64,000 bases of DNA from Bradyrhizobium symbiodeficiens. Lineage in GTDB: Bacteria > Pseudomonadota > Alphaproteobacteria > Rhizobiales > Xanthobacteraceae. The notes beneath the pieces are model-generated. The model was not told the DNA's origin. It did not search any database and worked only from the letters and a program-made list of their open reading frames with translations. The stretch covers positions 3,164,501-3,228,500 of the forward strand of contig NZ_CP029427.2 in assembly GCF_002266465.3 (NCBI RefSeq), in the 5' to 3' direction. Each line of letters starts with the position of its first letter. The first letter of the stretch is position 1. The translations under genes were made by a program, and so were the position numbers. Positions 10,815 to 20,584 of the stretch are shown in pieces.

Positions 10815-11207
10815 TTACGCCGGAATCGTCCCCGGATATTGCACCAGGCCGTCGTCGAGCTTCAGCCAGACGGGTTTTTCAGAGACCCAGATGTGCTCGG
10901 TCGGCGCGAAGGCATTGCGGTCGTCGAACACGGAGAGGGACACGCCAGCCAAAGTCCCATTGCGCCGCCACGCGAACAGGCGCGTGCCGCAGCGCTTGCA
11001 GAATACGCGGTCGATAGCCTCGGACGAGGCATGGCGCTCGGTCTCGCCTTCGACGCTCAGCGCGCGCTGGTCGAATTGCGCGCGGGCAAAGAAGGGCGAG
11101 CCCATCGCTTTCTGACAGAGACGGCAATGGCAGATGCGAACGTTGAGCGGTTCGCCCTCTGCCTTGAACCGCACCGCGCCACACAGGCATCCGCCTTCCC
11201 GGATCAT
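10815..11207 (-). CDS. GFA-family zinc-binding protein
   Basis: Small (130 aa) protein of the glutathione-dependent formaldehyde-activating (Gfa-like) fold. The zinc ligands are visible as CLCG near the N-terminus, CHCRLCQ (about 28-34) and CKRCG (about 72-76). The start at 11207 leaves 7 nt to the stop of the upstream SDR gene, so it is the last member of the SDR unit. Most family members have unassigned function; a direct role in formaldehyde metabolism is not shown. Confidence 0.85.
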   Translation of the reverse strand: MIREGGCLCGAVRFKAEGEPLNVRICHCRLCQKAMGSPFFARAQFDQRALSVEGETERHASSEAIDRVFCKRCGTRLFAWRRNGTLAGVSLSVFDDRNAFAPTEHIWVSEKPVWLKLDDGLVQYPGTIPA

Positions 11208-11214
11208 GCTGTCC

Positions 11215-11961
11215 TCAATAGGTTGCGCGTCCGCCCGAGATGTCGAACACCGCGCCGGTGGAGAAGGCACAATCTTCCGACGCGAGCCAGGCCACCATCG
11301 CGGCGAGTTCTTCAACCAGCACGAAGCGCGCCTTTGGAATCTTCGACAGCATGAAATCGATATGCTGCTGCGTCATCTGGTCGAAGATCGCGGTCTTCGC
11401 CGCGGCCGGCGTCACCGCGTTGACGAGGATGTCGTGCGCGGCGAGCTCCTTGCCAAGCGACTTCGTCAGCGCGATCAGGCCTGCCTTCGACGCAGAATAA
11501 TGCGAGGCGTTCGGATTGCCTTCCTTGCCGGCGATCGAGGCGATGTTCACGATGCGCCCGTATTTCTGCTTGAGCATCGCAGGCACGATCGCCTTGCAGA
11601 CGATGAAGGGACCGTCGAGGTTGATGCGCAGCACCTTGCGCCATTCCTCGAGGTCGGTCTCCCAGACCGGCTTGTTGACGCCGGCGATGCCGGCGTTGTT
11701 GACGAGGATGTCGATCTTGCCGAACGCGGCCAGCGTCGCATCGCGCGCCTGCTCGACGGCGGCGGTATCGGTGACGTCGACCTTGAAGACTTTGGTCTCG
11801 CTGCCGATCTCCTTCGCCGTCTTCTCGGCCAGCGCAGCGTCGAAATCCCAGATCGCGACCTTGGCGCCGGAGGCGACGAAGCGTTCCGTGATGGCGCGGC
11901 CAAACCCCTGCGCGCCGCCGGTGACGATGGCGACGCGGCCGTCGAGGTCGATCTTGTTCAT
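11215..11961 (-). CDS. SDR-family dehydrogenase of sugar(-acid) cluster
   Basis: Classical short-chain dehydrogenase of 248 aa. The cofactor motif TGGAQGFG (about 14-21), NNAG (about 87-90), catalytic Ser in NIASIAG and YSASK (about 151-155) are present. Asp in the IWDFD segment after the second strand favours NAD. It follows another SDR gene by 18 nt on the same strand as the dehydratase. It probably oxidises a sugar, lactone or keto-sugar intermediate; the exact substrate cannot be assigned. Confidence 0.85.
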   Translation of the reverse strand: MNKIDLDGRVAIVTGGAQGFGRAITERFVASGAKVAIWDFDAALAEKTAKEIGSETKVFKVDVTDTAAVEQARDATLAAFGKIDILVNNAGIAGVNKPVWETDLEEWRKVLRINLDGPFIVCKAIVPAMLKQKYGRIVNIASIAGKEGNPNASHYSASKAGLIALTKSLGKELAAHDILVNAVTPAAAKTAIFDQMTQQHIDFMLSKIPKARFVLVEELAAMVAWLASEDCAFSTGAVFDISGGRATY

Positions 11962-11979
11962 GAGACTGATCCCCAGGCG

Positions 11980-12711
11980 TCAGAGCATGTAGCCGCCGTC
12001 GACGACGAGGTCGACGCCGGTGGTGAAGGCGCTCTCGTCGCTGCCGAGATAGACCGCCATCGACGCGATCTCGTCGGCAGTGCCGAGCCGGCCCATCTTC
12101 TGGCGAGAGATGAACATCTCCTTGCCCTGCGGTCCCTGTGCAGCGGCGCGGTCGAGCATCGAGGGCGTCTCGACGGTGCCGGGGCAGATCGAGTTGCAGC
12201 GGATGCCCTTGGTGATGAAATCGAGCGCGACCGCGCGGGTCAGCAGCGACACTGCCGCTTTCGAAGCGCTGTAGACGTAGCGGTTCGCCGGCGGCCTCAA
12301 GGCCGCGCAGGAGGAGATGTTGACGATGCTGCCGCCGCCGGCCGCGAGCATCTCGGGCAGGAACGCCTTGATGGTCCGGTGCATCGACTTGACGTTGAGG
12401 TCGAACGAGAAATCGAAGTCCTCTTCCGAGCATTCCAGGATGGTGCCGTGATGGACGAAGCCGGCCGCGTTGAGCAGGATGTCGACCTTGCCGATACGTT
12501 TGGCGAAGGCGTTGACGTCGGCGGTGTTGCGGACGTCAAGCTTTGCGACCTCGGCGATGCCTTCCTTGGTCAGATCAGCGATGCCGGCTTCGTTGATGTC
12601 GGTCGCAATGACCGTTGCGCCTTCACGCGCGAATGTGAGAGCGCAGGCGCGCCCGATGCCGGCGGCCGCAGCCGTGATGACGGCGCGCTTGCCCTTGAGG
12701 CGGTTGGCCAT
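11980..12711 (-). CDS. SDR-family dehydrogenase, BDH2/keto-deoxy-sugar-acid type
   Basis: Classical SDR of 243 aa with TAAAAGIG (12-19), Asp in ATDIN (NAD preference), NAAG (about 81-84), catalytic Ser in NISSCAA and YSASK (about 145-149), ending DGGYML. The overall pattern resembles the BDH2 / 2-keto-3-deoxy-L-fuconate dehydrogenase group, which oxidises keto-deoxy sugar acids made by dehydratases. That would fit its place directly after an IlvD/Edd dehydratase. AGGAG lies upstream of the ATG. Confidence 0.83.
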   Translation of the reverse strand: MANRLKGKRAVITAAAAGIGRACALTFAREGATVIATDINEAGIADLTKEGIAEVAKLDVRNTADVNAFAKRIGKVDILLNAAGFVHHGTILECSEEDFDFSFDLNVKSMHRTIKAFLPEMLAAGGGSIVNISSCAALRPPANRYVYSASKAAVSLLTRAVALDFITKGIRCNSICPGTVETPSMLDRAAAQGPQGKEMFISRQKMGRLGTADEIASMAVYLGSDESAFTTGVDLVVDGGYML

Positions 12712-12738
12712 TTTGTTTCTCCTTTGAATTTTCTTCCG

Positions 12739-12862
12739 TTATTCCGGGGCGCCTCTTGGCGCGAACTACGGTGCACAATTGCGCACCTGAGAATCCATCG
12801 GGCCACAGCGTCGGTTGATGAATGGATTCCGGGCTCGCGACTTCGTCGCGCCCCGGAATGAC
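12739..12862. repeat. Extragenic inverted repeat, 'ATTCCGGGGC' family
   Basis: Outer arms ATTCCGGGGCGC and GCGCCCCGGAAT enclose inner arms GAATCCAT and ATGGATTC. The same layout recurs at 26165-26269 and, degraded, at 27788-27891. It fills the gap between the dehydratase and the SDR genes. Confidence 0.75.
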
Positions 12863-12866
12863 AGTG

Positions 12867-14696
12867 TTAGTGATTATCCCGCGCTACGCCGAACGTGCCG
12901 GCGACGTTCTGGTAGCGGGTGGCGAGCTCCATGCAGGCGCCGGTCGATTGCTGGCCGACGGTGTTGCGGTAGATCTCCTGCCACGGCGTCTGGTTCGGCG
13001 GGTGCTTGAAGCCGCCATTGGCCTTCAGCTCGGCGTGACGCTTCTTCAGCTCCTCGTCCGAGATCAGGATGTTGGCGCTGCCCTTGTTGAGGTCGACGCG
13101 GACCTTGTCGCCGGTCTTGAGGACCGCAAGCCCGCCATTGGCGGCAGCTTCCGGCGAGGCGTTCAGGATCGAGGGCGAGCCCGAGGTGCCGGACTGGCGG
13201 CCGTCGCCGATGCAGGGCAGGGACAGGATCCCGCGTTTGATCAACGCTGCCGGCGGCTGCATGTTCACGACCTCGGCGCCACCGGGATAACCGATCGGCC
13301 CGGTGCCGCGGATGAACAGCACGCAGCGCTCGTCGATGTCGAGCGAGGCATCGTCGATCCGCGCGTGATAGTCCTCCGGTCCCTCGAATACGATGGCACG
13401 GCCCTCGAAGGCATTCAGGTCCTTCGGATTGCTGAGATAGCGGTCGTGGAATTCCTTGGAGATCACCGAGGTCTTCATGATCGCGGAATCGAACAGATTG
13501 CCCTTCAGCACCAGGAAGCCGGCATCCTTCACCAGCGGCTTGTCGTAAGCCCAGATCACGTCGTTGTCCGGCTTCGGCGCATCCTTGCAGTTCTCGCCGA
13601 TGCCGCGGCCGTTGACGGTGACTGCGTCCTCATGGATGCGCTTGTGCTTCATCAATTCGCGCACCACGGCGGGCACGCCGCCGGCGCGGTGGAATTCCTC
13701 GCCGAGATAGAAGCCGGCCGGCTGCATGTTGACCAGCAGCGGCACGTCGTGGCCGACCTTCTGCCAGTCTTCGATGGTGAGCTCGACGCCGATATGGCGG
13801 GCCAGCGCGTTGATATGGATCGGCGCGTTAGTCGAGCCGCCGATCGCCGAATTGATCACGATGCAGTTCTCGAACGCCTTGCGGGTCAGGATGTCCGAGG
13901 GCTTGAGGTCTTCCCACACCATCTCCACGGCGCGCTTGCCGGTCTCGTAGGCGATCTGGCCGCGCTCGCGGTAAGGCGCGGGGATCGCCGCACAGCCGGG
14001 CAGCGAGAAGCCGAGCGCCTCGGCAAGACCGTTCATGGTCGAGGCCGTGCCCATGGTGTTGCAATGGCCGACGGACGGCGCCGACGAGGCCACGATCTCC
14101 ATGAACTCTTCATAGTCGATCTCGCCCGCGGCGAGCCGCTCGCGCGACTTCCAGACGATGGTGCCGGAGCCGGTGCGCTCGCCGGCATGCCAGCCGTTGA
14201 GCATCGGGCCGCCCGACAGCACGATCGCGGGCAGGTTCACGGTCGCAGCCGCCATCATGCAGGCCGGCGTGGTCTTGTCGCAGCCGGTGGTGAGCACGAC
14301 GCCGTCGAGCGGATAGCCGTAGAGGATCTCGACCAGACCGAGATAGGCGAGGTTGCGGTCGAGCGCGGCGGTCGGGCGCTTGCCGGTCTCCTGGATCGGA
14401 TGGGTCGGGAATTCCATCGCAATGCCGCCGGCCTCGCGGATGCCCTCGCGGACGCGATGGGCAAGCTCGATATGGTGGCGGTTGCAGGGAGAGAGGTCGT
14501 TGCCGGTCTGGGCGATGCCGATGATCGGCTTGCCGGACTGCAACTCGGCACGGGTGAGGCCGTAATTGAGGTAGCGCTCCATGTAGAGCGCCGTCATGCC
14601 GGGATTATGCGGGTTGTTGAACCATTCCTGCGAGCGAAGGTGGCGGCGGGAGCCGTTGCCGGCGGGGGCATGCCCATTGGTTGGTTTTTTTGTCAT
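12867..14696 (-). CDS. IlvD/Edd-family sugar-acid dehydratase (D-xylonate dehydratase-like)
   Basis: Iron-sulfur dehydratase of 609 aa that turns an aldonic acid into its 2-keto-3-deoxy acid. The start at ATG 14696 has AGGAG 7 nt upstream; a TTG 15 nt earlier is open but unlikely. Cluster-binding Cys residues appear in [10 protein letters not shown] (about 69), [10 protein letters not shown] (about 137) and GHCNTMG (about 209). The Mg/Lys region and the C-terminal [16 protein letters not shown] signature are intact. From memory it matches Caulobacter XylD far better than IlvD or Edd (for example the N-terminal block around [13 protein letters not shown]). The genes around it (KDG kinase, KDPG aldolase) would suit a hexonate instead, so the substrate is open. 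Confidence 0.87.
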   Translation of the reverse strand: MTKKPTNGHAPAGNGSRRHLRSQEWFNNPHNPGMTALYMERYLNYGLTRAELQSGKPIIGIAQTGNDLSPCNRHHIELAHRVREGIREAGGIAMEFPTHPIQETGKRPTAALDRNLAYLGLVEILYGYPLDGVVLTTGCDKTTPACMMAAATVNLPAIVLSGGPMLNGWHAGERTGSGTIVWKSRERLAAGEIDYEEFMEIVASSAPSVGHCNTMGTASTMNGLAEALGFSLPGCAAIPAPYRERGQIAYETGKRAVEMVWEDLKPSDILTRKAFENCIVINSAIGGSTNAPIHINALARHIGVELTIEDWQKVGHDVPLLVNMQPAGFYLGEEFHRAGGVPAVVRELMKHKRIHEDAVTVNGRGIGENCKDAPKPDNDVIWAYDKPLVKDAGFLVLKGNLFDSAIMKTSVISKEFHDRYLSNPKDLNAFEGRAIVFEGPEDYHARIDDASLDIDERCVLFIRGTGPIGYPGGAEVVNMQPPAALIKRGILSLPCIGDGRQSGTSGSPSILNASPEAAANGGLAVLKTGDKVRVDLNKGSANILISDEELKKRHAELKANGGFKHPPNQTPWQEIYRNTVGQQSTGACMELATRYQNVAGTFGVARDNH

Positions 14697-14832
14697 TGGT
14701 TTCTCCTGCAATGCAAACGCACTGGCGTCCGTCCACTTACATCAATCCTGGGGCGCCGGCTTGTGCGATGCCCAATGGCGCCAATGACGGATCGCTGGCC
14801 CGCTGGCGGGTCGTTTCCTCACAAGAGCGATA

Positions 14833-15933
14833 CTAGTCATGGCTACTTGGTAACGCTACCATTTTGTTCGCCGCGCCCGCGCCTGAAACGGCTGGCCTGC
14901 TGTCCGAATGGCGCGGCAATGAACTTTGCCGTTCGATCACCCTGAAGCCGAGATCGAGCACCGGCTGCTCCGGGCGCTGTCCACCGATCGCCTCGATCAG
15001 CATGGTGGCGGCTGTTTTGCCCATCTCGTAACGGTTGGTGCGCACGCTGGTGAGGGTGGGGACGGCGGAGGCCATGAATTCCAGGTCGTTGAAGCCGACG
15101 ATCGCGATCTGCTCGGGCACGGCGATCTCGCGGCGGCGGCATTCGAACAGCACGCCGAGCGCGAGGTCGTCATTGGCGCAGAACACTGCATCGAGATCGG
15201 GCTCGCCCGCCAGGAGATCGGTGAACAGGGCGCCGCCCAGCGTCACCGAGGTCGGCGTCGCCGTGGTGACGACGAGGCGCTGTTCGAACGACCCGGCGTC
15301 CTTCATGGCCGAGACATATCCGTCCAGCCGCCGCTGCACCCTGGGATCCATCCGCGCGCCGACGAAGCCGATCTTGCGGCGGCCCTGTTCGAACAGGTGC
15401 GAAACCGCTGCGCGGGCTGCATCATGGTGCGAAAAGCCGATCATCATGTCGACCGGATCGGGGCCGATCTCCATGATCTGCACGATCGGGCAATCGGCGG
15501 CCTCGAGCATGGCGCGCGATTCCGGGGTCTGGTCGATACCGGTGACGATCAGCCCGGCCGGCTTCTGCGCGAGAAACAGCCGCAGCAGCTTTTCTTCCTG
15601 CAGAATGCTGTAGCGCGTGTTCGACAACTGGATCGAGTAGCGGCTGCCTTCGGAGGCGTCGTAGATGCCGCGCAGCACGTCCGAGAAGACGTTGTTGGTG
15701 AGAGAGGGAATCAGGACACCGATGACCTCGGTACGTTGCGAGGCCAGCGCGCGGGCCGCAAGGTTCGGCACATAGCCGAGCTCCTTGGCGGCGCTCTCGA
15801 CCCGCGTCCGCTTGCCGATCGACAGGGCGTCCGGATTACGGAAGAAGCGGGACGCCGTAATCGGGCTGACGCCAGCAAGCTCGGCGACTTCCGCCAGCCG
15901 GATCTTGCCTGACTTGGTGCGTTTTCGACCCAT
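14833..15933 (-). CDS. LacI-family transcriptional regulator
   Basis: Repressor of 366 aa. The N-terminal helix-turn-helix (IRLAEVAELAGVSPITASRF, about 11-30) and hinge (VPNLAARALASQ) are followed by a periplasmic-binding-like effector domain. It lies between the catabolic genes on its own strand and the divergent ABC transporter operon. Two similar pseudo-palindromes centred on CGCT, one in the divergent gap and one inside its own 3' end in front of the dehydratase gene, are good operator candidates. The effector is probably a sugar acid or keto-deoxy acid. Confidence 0.93.
   Translation of the reverse strand: MGRKRTKSGKIRLAEVAELAGVSPITASRFFRNPDALSIGKRTRVESAAKELGYVPNLAARALASQRTEVIGVLIPSLTNNVFSDVLRGIYDASEGSRYSIQLSNTRYSILQEEKLLRLFLAQKPAGLIVTGIDQTPESRAMLEAADCPIVQIMEIGPDPVDMMIGFSHHDAARAAVSHLFEQGRRKIGFVGARMDPRVQRRLDGYVSAMKDAGSFEQRLVVTTATPTSVTLGGALFTDLLAGEPDLDAVFCANDDLALGVLFECRRREIAVPEQIAIVGFNDLEFMASAVPTLTSVRTNRYEMGKTAATMLIEAIGGQRPEQPVLDLGFRVIERQSSLPRHSDSRPAVSGAGAANKMVALPSSHD
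14848..14861. promoter_or_regulatory. Candidate LacI operator inside the lacI 3' end
   Basis: TGGTAACGCTACCA is a near-perfect palindrome, 152 bp upstream of the dehydratase start and within the last codons of the regulator gene. It shares 11 of 14 positions with the site at 15976-15989. The dehydratase-SDR unit reads away from it, so repression by the neighbouring LacI protein is inferred. Confidence 0.5.
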
Positions 15934-15974
15934 TTGCTGCTCTTAACACAGTCATTCCCGCAAACAAAGGAACG

Positions 15975-16003
15975 TTGACAGCGCTACCAGCAACGACTAA
16001 CCA
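15975..16003 (+). promoter_or_regulatory. LacI operator overlapping the transporter promoter
   Basis: A perfect -35 hexamer TTGACA (15975-15980) overlaps TGACAGCGCTACCA (15976-15989), a TGnnAGCGCTnnCA-type LacI-family palindrome. A weak -10 candidate, TAACCA, follows 17 nt after the -35. The site lies in the divergent gap between lacI and the ABC transporter operon, so it can control both. Confidence 0.6.
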
Positions 16004-16135
16004 AAGACAAATTGCCAAAACCGCACAAACTGCCGACAATGTTGCTCGCTAAGATCGGGCCGAGTTCGGTAAAGTCTGAAAAAACAAGACGGTCGCGGCG
16101 CTCGAGGCGTCGTGGACTTTCGAGGAGGGAGCTAG

Positions 16136-17203
<1,068 letters not shown>

Positions 17204-17250
17204 CGTAAGACCAAGTCAAGACAATAAAAAAGCATCACAGGGAGGACACC

Positions 17251-18570
17251 ATGCAAGACTTTACCCGCCGGACTCTGCTTCAAGGCGGAACGGCATTGGC
17301 TGCGACCGGCATGCTCACCGGGCCGGCACTGTTCGATTTCGCCAAGGCCTGGGCACAGAGCGCGCCTTGGAAGGCGGAGCCGGGCGCAAAGCTGACCGTG
17401 ATGCGGTGGAAGCGCTTCGTGCCGCAGGAAGACGACGCGTTCAACGCCATGGTCGCGGCGTTCAAGGCCGCCACCGGCACCGAGATGAACGTGTTCAGCG
17501 AATCCTTCGAGGACGTGCAGCCGAAGGCGTCGGTTGCGGCCAACACCGGCTCCGGACTCGATCTCGCGTGGGGCCTGCACACGCTGCCGCAGCTGTTCCC
17601 GACCAAAGTGCTGAAGATGAACGACGTGGCCGATTATCTCGGCAAGAAGTATGGCGGCTGGACCGATGCGGCCGCCAAGACCTGCAAGCAAGGCAACGAC
17701 TGGCTCGGCATTCCCGTCGCGACCAACGGCGGTTACATGACGTACCGCAAGTCGGCGCTCGAAAAGGCGGGGTTCAAGGAATTTCCGAAGGACTTCCCTG
17801 GCTTCCTCGAGATGTGCAAGGCCCTGAAGAAGAACAACACGCCGGCCGGCTTCGCGCTCGGGCACGCCTCGGGCGACGGCAATTCGTGGCTGCATTGGGT
17901 CCTCTGGGGTCACGGCGCCTACACCGTCGACCAGAACGACAAGATCATCATCAATTCGCCGGAGACCGCGAAGGCGCTGGAATATTGCAAGGCGCTGTAC
18001 GACGCCTTCATCCCGGGCACCGCGTCCTGGAACGATTCCTCCAACAACAAGGCGTTCCTCGCCGGCGAGCTCTATTGCACGGCGAACGGCATATCGATCT
18101 ACGTTGCTGCCAAGACCGACGCGAGCAAGAAGGAGCTCGCCGAGGACACCTATCACGCGCTCTGGCCGGTCGGACCGGTCGGCAAGCCGACCGAGCTGCA
18201 GCTTGCGCTGCCGATCCTCGCCTTCAACTTCACCAAATATCCGAATGCGTCAAAGGCCTTCATCGCATTCATGCTGGAGAAGGAGAACTACGAGAAGTGG
18301 CTGGACGGCGCGCAGGGCTATCTGACGCAGACCCTGAACGCCTATGAATCGGCGCCGATCTGGAAGGCTGATCCCAAGAACGAGGTCTTCTCTCAGGCCT
18401 CCAAGCGCACTCTGCCGGCGGCCGGAATCGGCACCGTCGGCGAAAAGGCGGCAACCGCCATCGCCGACTTCATCGTCGTCGACATGTTCGCCAACTACTG
18501 CACCGGCACCAAGGATGCGAAGGGCTCGATGGCGGAAGCCGAGCGCCAGCTGAAGCGCATCTATCGCTGA
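17251..18570 (+). CDS. ABC sugar importer periplasmic binding protein
   Basis: Extracellular solute-binding protein (family 1) of 439 aa. The N-terminus FTRRTLLQGGTALAATG is a twin-arginine signal, with cleavage probably near residue 36 (WAQS), so the protein is likely exported folded through Tat. The mature part shows the two-lobe pattern of family 1 proteins. A strong hairpin after the gene (18579-18606) would let the binding protein be made in excess over the permeases. The ligand is presumably the sugar or sugar acid degraded by the surrounding enzymes. Confidence 0.92.
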   Translation: MQDFTRRTLLQGGTALAATGMLTGPALFDFAKAWAQSAPWKAEPGAKLTVMRWKRFVPQEDDAFNAMVAAFKAATGTEMNVFSESFEDVQPKASVAANTGSGLDLAWGLHTLPQLFPTKVLKMNDVADYLGKKYGGWTDAAAKTCKQGNDWLGIPVATNGGYMTYRKSALEKAGFKEFPKDFPGFLEMCKALKKNNTPAGFALGHASGDGNSWLHWVLWGHGAYTVDQNDKIIINSPETAKALEYCKALYDAFIPGTASWNDSSNNKAFLAGELYCTANGISIYVAAKTDASKKELAEDTYHALWPVGPVGKPTELQLALPILAFNFTKYPNASKAFIAFMLEKENYEKWLDGAQGYLTQTLNAYESAPIWKADPKNEVFSQASKRTLPAAGIGTVGEKAATAIADFIVVDMFANYCTGTKDAKGSMAEAERQLKRIYR

Positions 18571-18578
18571 GCGTCACG

Positions 18579-18606
18579 GAGCGGGCGGCCATCCGGCCGC
18601 CCGCTC
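18579..18606 (+). terminator. Strong hairpin between binding-protein and permease genes
   Basis: Perfect 12-bp stem, GAGCGGGCGGCC (18579-18590) and GGCCGCCCGCTC (18595-18606), with loop ATCC and no T-run. It lies 9 nt after the binding-protein stop. It probably protects the upstream mRNA or causes partial termination, a common arrangement in ABC importer operons. Confidence 0.65.
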
Positions 18607-18634
18607 GTCAACATTTCGATCAGGGATATCGGGC

Positions 18635-19588
18635 ATGGCTGATGTCGCAATTCCCCGGGCCAAGCCTCAGATGATCGAGGCCAACGCCTGGACCCAGCTC
18701 AAACACAATCGTAACTGGCTCGGCTTCTGGTTCATGGTGCCGGCCATGGCGTTCCTGATCTTCTTCCTGGCCTATCCGCTGGGGCTCGGCATCTGGCTGT
18801 CCTTCACCGACACCCGCATCGGCAGGGTCGGGCAATTCGTCGGCACCGAGAACTACGAGTGGCTGTGGGACGATTCCATCTTCTGGCTGTCGGTGTTCAA
18901 CACACTGCTCTACACCTCCGTCGCGAGCGCCATCAAATTCGCGGTCGGGCTCTATCTCGCGCTGCTGCTGAACGAGAACATGCCGTTCAAGGCGATGCTG
19001 CGCGCGATGGTGCTGATCCCCTTCATCGTGCCGACGGTGCTCTCGGCGCTGGCGTTCTGGTGGATCTTCGATTCGCAATTCTCCATCATCTCCTGGTCGC
19101 TGAAGCATCTCGGCCTGATCAACCAGAACATAAACTTCCTCGGCGACACGACCTGGGCACGCATTTGCGTGATCTTCGCCAATATCTGGCGCGGCGTGCC
19201 GTTCGTGGCGATCACGCTGCTTGCGGGCCTGCAGACGGTGTCGCCGTCGCTCTATGAAGCGGCAACGCTCGATGGCGCCACGCGCTGGCAGAATTTCCGC
19301 TTCATCACCTATCCGCTGCTGACGCCGATCATCGCCGTCGTGATGACCTTCTCGGTGCTGTTCACCTTCACCGACTTCCAGCTGATCTGGGCGATGACGC
19401 GCGGCGGCCCGGTCAACGCCACCCATCTGATGGCGACGCTGTCCTACCAGCGCGCGATCATCGCCGGGCAGCTCGGGGAGGGCGCGGCGATATCCAGTGC
19501 CATGATTCCGTTCCTGCTCGCCGCGATCATGGTGTCCTGGTTCGGCCTGCAGCGGCGGAAATGGCAGCAGGGAGAGAACAATGACTGA
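18635..19588 (+). CDS. ABC sugar importer permease 1
   Basis: Inner-membrane subunit of 317 aa with six predicted helices and the EAA loop that contacts the ATPase (YEAATLDGATRWQNFRFITY). It is of the MalF/UgpA class. It overlaps the second permease gene by 8 bp, which indicates translational coupling. Confidence 0.93.
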   Translation: MADVAIPRAKPQMIEANAWTQLKHNRNWLGFWFMVPAMAFLIFFLAYPLGLGIWLSFTDTRIGRVGQFVGTENYEWLWDDSIFWLSVFNTLLYTSVASAIKFAVGLYLALLLNENMPFKAMLRAMVLIPFIVPTVLSALAFWWIFDSQFSIISWSLKHLGLINQNINFLGDTTWARICVIFANIWRGVPFVAITLLAGLQTVSPSLYEAATLDGATRWQNFRFITYPLLTPIIAVVMTFSVLFTFTDFQLIWAMTRGGPVNATHLMATLSYQRAIIAGQLGEGAAISSAMIPFLLAAIMVSWFGLQRRKWQQGENND

Positions 19589-20504
19589 TCTGCCTGCCTC
19601 GAAAATCGATCTCAAGGCTGTCATATCGGGGCCCGCGCGCGTCGATAACAGCGAGGGCATGAGCTATCTGCAGTCGGTGCCGCGCCGGCTCGTGACCCTG
19701 TACTTGCCGCTCACGATCATCGTCGTCGTCCTCCTGTTTCCGTTCTACTGGATGGCGCTGACCTCGGTGAAGCCGGACGACCAGCTGCTCGATCTCGACA
19801 AGTTCAACCCGTTCTGGACCTGGAATCCGACCTTCAAGCACTTCCACAAGCTGCTATTCGAGAGCTACTATCCGCACTGGCTCTGGAACACGATGTATGT
19901 GGCGATCTGCGCCACCATGCTCTCGATCATCGCATCGGTGTTGGCTGCCTACGCCATCGTGCGCTTGCGCTACAAGGGCGCCAATCTCGTCGGCGGGCTG
20001 ATCTTCCTCGCTTACCTGGTGCCGCCGTCGATCCTGTTCATCCCGCTCGCCACCGTCGTGTTCCAGTACGGCCTGTTCGACTCGCCGCTGGCGCTGATCC
20101 TGACCTATCCGACCATCCTGATCCCGTTCTCGACCTGGCTCTTGATGGGCTATTTCAAGACCATCCCGTTCGAGCTCGAGGAATGCGCGCTGATCGACGG
20201 GGCGAGCCGCTGGCAGATCCTGACCAAGATCGTGCTGCCGCTCGCGATCCCCGGGCTGATCTCGGCCTTCATCTTCTGCTTCACGCTGTGCTGGAACGAG
20301 TTCATCTACGCGTTGACCTTCCTGCAGTCGACCAGCAACAAGACGGTGCCGGTCGCGATCGTCAACGAGTTCGTGGACGGTGACATCTACCGCTGGGGCT
20401 CGCTGATGGCCGGAGCCCTGGCCGGCTCGCTGCCGCTCGTGATCCTTTACGCCTTCTTCGTGGAGCATTATGTGTCCGCGATGACCGGCGCCGTGAAGGA
20501 ATAA
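19581..20504 (+). CDS. ABC sugar importer permease 2
   Basis: Inner-membrane subunit of 307 aa, MalG/UgpE class. An N-terminal cytoplasmic stretch of about 40 residues precedes six helices. The EAA motif reads LEECALIDGASRWQILTKIV. It completes the importer (ATPase, binding protein, two permeases). Confidence 0.93.
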   Translation: MTDLPASKIDLKAVISGPARVDNSEGMSYLQSVPRRLVTLYLPLTIIVVVLLFPFYWMALTSVKPDDQLLDLDKFNPFWTWNPTFKHFHKLLFESYYPHWLWNTMYVAICATMLSIIASVLAAYAIVRLRYKGANLVGGLIFLAYLVPPSILFIPLATVVFQYGLFDSPLALILTYPTILIPFSTWLLMGYFKTIPFELEECALIDGASRWQILTKIVLPLAIPGLISAFIFCFTLCWNEFIYALTFLQSTSNKTVPVAIVNEFVDGDIYRWGSLMAGALAGSLPLVILYAFFVEHYVSAMTGAVKE

Positions 20505-20584
20505 TCGCGGGGTCTGCCACGGGAGCGCGCCCAGGAGAACTGCCAACGGCTGCGCGTTCCGGCCAATAAGAAGGAGTTGAGCTC

